From contig JAAEST010000097.1 in the NCBI GenBank assembly GCA_024229115.1, positions 62,001 to 126,000 on the forward strand: a stretch of DNA of 64,000 nucleotides, written 5' to 3'. Each line of letters opens with the position of its first letter. Within the stretch, counting starts at the first letter, position 1. Shown one piece after another: positions 63,694-64,000 of the stretch. Below the pieces are notes generated by a model that saw only the letters and a list, made by a program, of their open reading frames with translations, did not search any database and was not told where the DNA came from. The translations under genes were made by a program, and so were the position numbers. Source of the stretch: Oligoflexia bacterium (GTDB taxonomy: Bacteria; Bdellovibrionota; Bacteriovoracia; Bacteriovoracales; Bacteriovoracaceae).

Positions 63694-64000
63694 ATGCATT
63701 CATGGAAGATTAATAAATTACAGGTAACTAATTTTAGAAATCTTCAGCCTGATGTTTTAGAGTTTAGCGATAGTATTAATTGCATACTAGGTGAAAACGG
63801 AAACGGTAAAACTAATATTTTAGAAGCCCTTCACGTTTTAATTAAAAGAAAATCATTTCGTAAAAACGCAAGTTTTCCACAATATTTAGGAATTGATGGG
63901 GAAAGCCCTGAAATATATTTTTCTTCTGTCTTCAAAGACGAAAATGAAAACAAAATGCCTTGTTCAGGCAAAATGAGAGATAAAACTTCTGAATGGTATC
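63694..64000 (+). CDS. recF: DNA replication and repair protein RecF (5' part, runs off the window)
   Basis: 102 codons are visible. The protein starts near MHSWKINKLQVTNFRNL and has the SMC-like Walker A GENGNGKTNILEALH at about residues 37-51, as in RecF. It loads RecA at gaps with RecO and RecR. It follows dnaN by 10 bp, the classical dnaA-dnaN-recF order, with no obvious ribosome binding site. The 3' part, including the signature motif and Walker B, lies outside the window. Confidence 0.93.
   Translation, partial: MHSWKINKLQVTNFRNLQPDVLEFSDSINCILGENGNGKTNILEALHVLIKRKSFRKNASFPQYLGIDGESPEIYFSSVFKDENENKMPCSGKMRDKTSEWY

Overview
The window looks like the origin-proximal part of the chromosome of a low-GC, Gram-negative bacterium. 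The best guess is a member of the Bdellovibrionota, order Bacteriovoracales (Halobacteriovorax/Bacteriovorax-like). This is inferred from AT-rich coding sequence, ATP synthase with paired b and b' subunits, a bactofilin next to parAB, the gene order rpmH-rnpA-yidD-yidC-mnmE-mnmG-rsmG-parA-parB beside dnaA, and many secreted or outer-membrane proteins without obvious homologues. The assignment rests on recognition of families, not on a search.

Layout. 1-3.5 kb: folK, then an acyl-CoA dehydrogenase with its electron-transfer flavoprotein (etfB-etfA), closed by a bidirectional terminator. 3.5-6.7 kb (minus): an exported unknown protein, and a small operon of an Mrp-type ATPase, a possible DUF4388-like protein and a ribbon-helix-helix-like peptide. 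6.8-14 kb: a HAMP membrane protein, a soluble lytic transglycosylase, ychF-pth-prs, tRNA-Gln and a class A penicillin-binding protein. 14-22 kb: a porin-like barrel with a textbook promoter, a secreted protein with a prion-like tail, priA, an exported unknown and galU. 21.9-26.1 kb (plus): an envelope operon of a barrel protein, a CFI-box protein, an LptF/G permease and an ArnT-like glycosyltransferase. 26.2-32.8 kb: def-fmt-rpe followed by hutH-hutU-hutI for histidine breakdown. 32.8-45.3 kb: a Kazal-type inhibitor lipoprotein, a TlpA thioredoxin, a pilin-like peptide, glpK, the operon HTH protein/FlgT-like barrel/ligA/radA, a patatin, an MltD-like transglycosylase and a large exported unknown. 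45.5-60.1 kb (all minus): atpC-D-G-A-H-F-F', bactofilin, parB-parA, rsmG, mnmG, mnmE, yidC, yidD, rnpA, rpmH. 60.3-64 kb (plus): dnaA, oriC, dnaN and the start of recF.

How it fits together. Genes left of dnaA run on the minus strand and dnaA-dnaN-recF on the plus strand, so transcription points away from oriC on both sides. oriC lies between dnaA and dnaN, with at least five perfect DnaA boxes and a 40-bp run of pure A/T. Two perfect 16-bp parS palindromes sit in rsmG and between mnmG and mnmE, near parAB. The most unusual observation is a 45-residue Gly-Pro/Ser-Ile/Met-Gly-Ala repeat in the G5 loop region of MnmE. It is encoded by five copies of a GC-rich 15-mer, and close relatives of that 15-mer occur in rnpA and between parB and the bactofilin gene. 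Four of the six convergent gene pairs overlap at their 3' ends, which is a second structural trend of the window.
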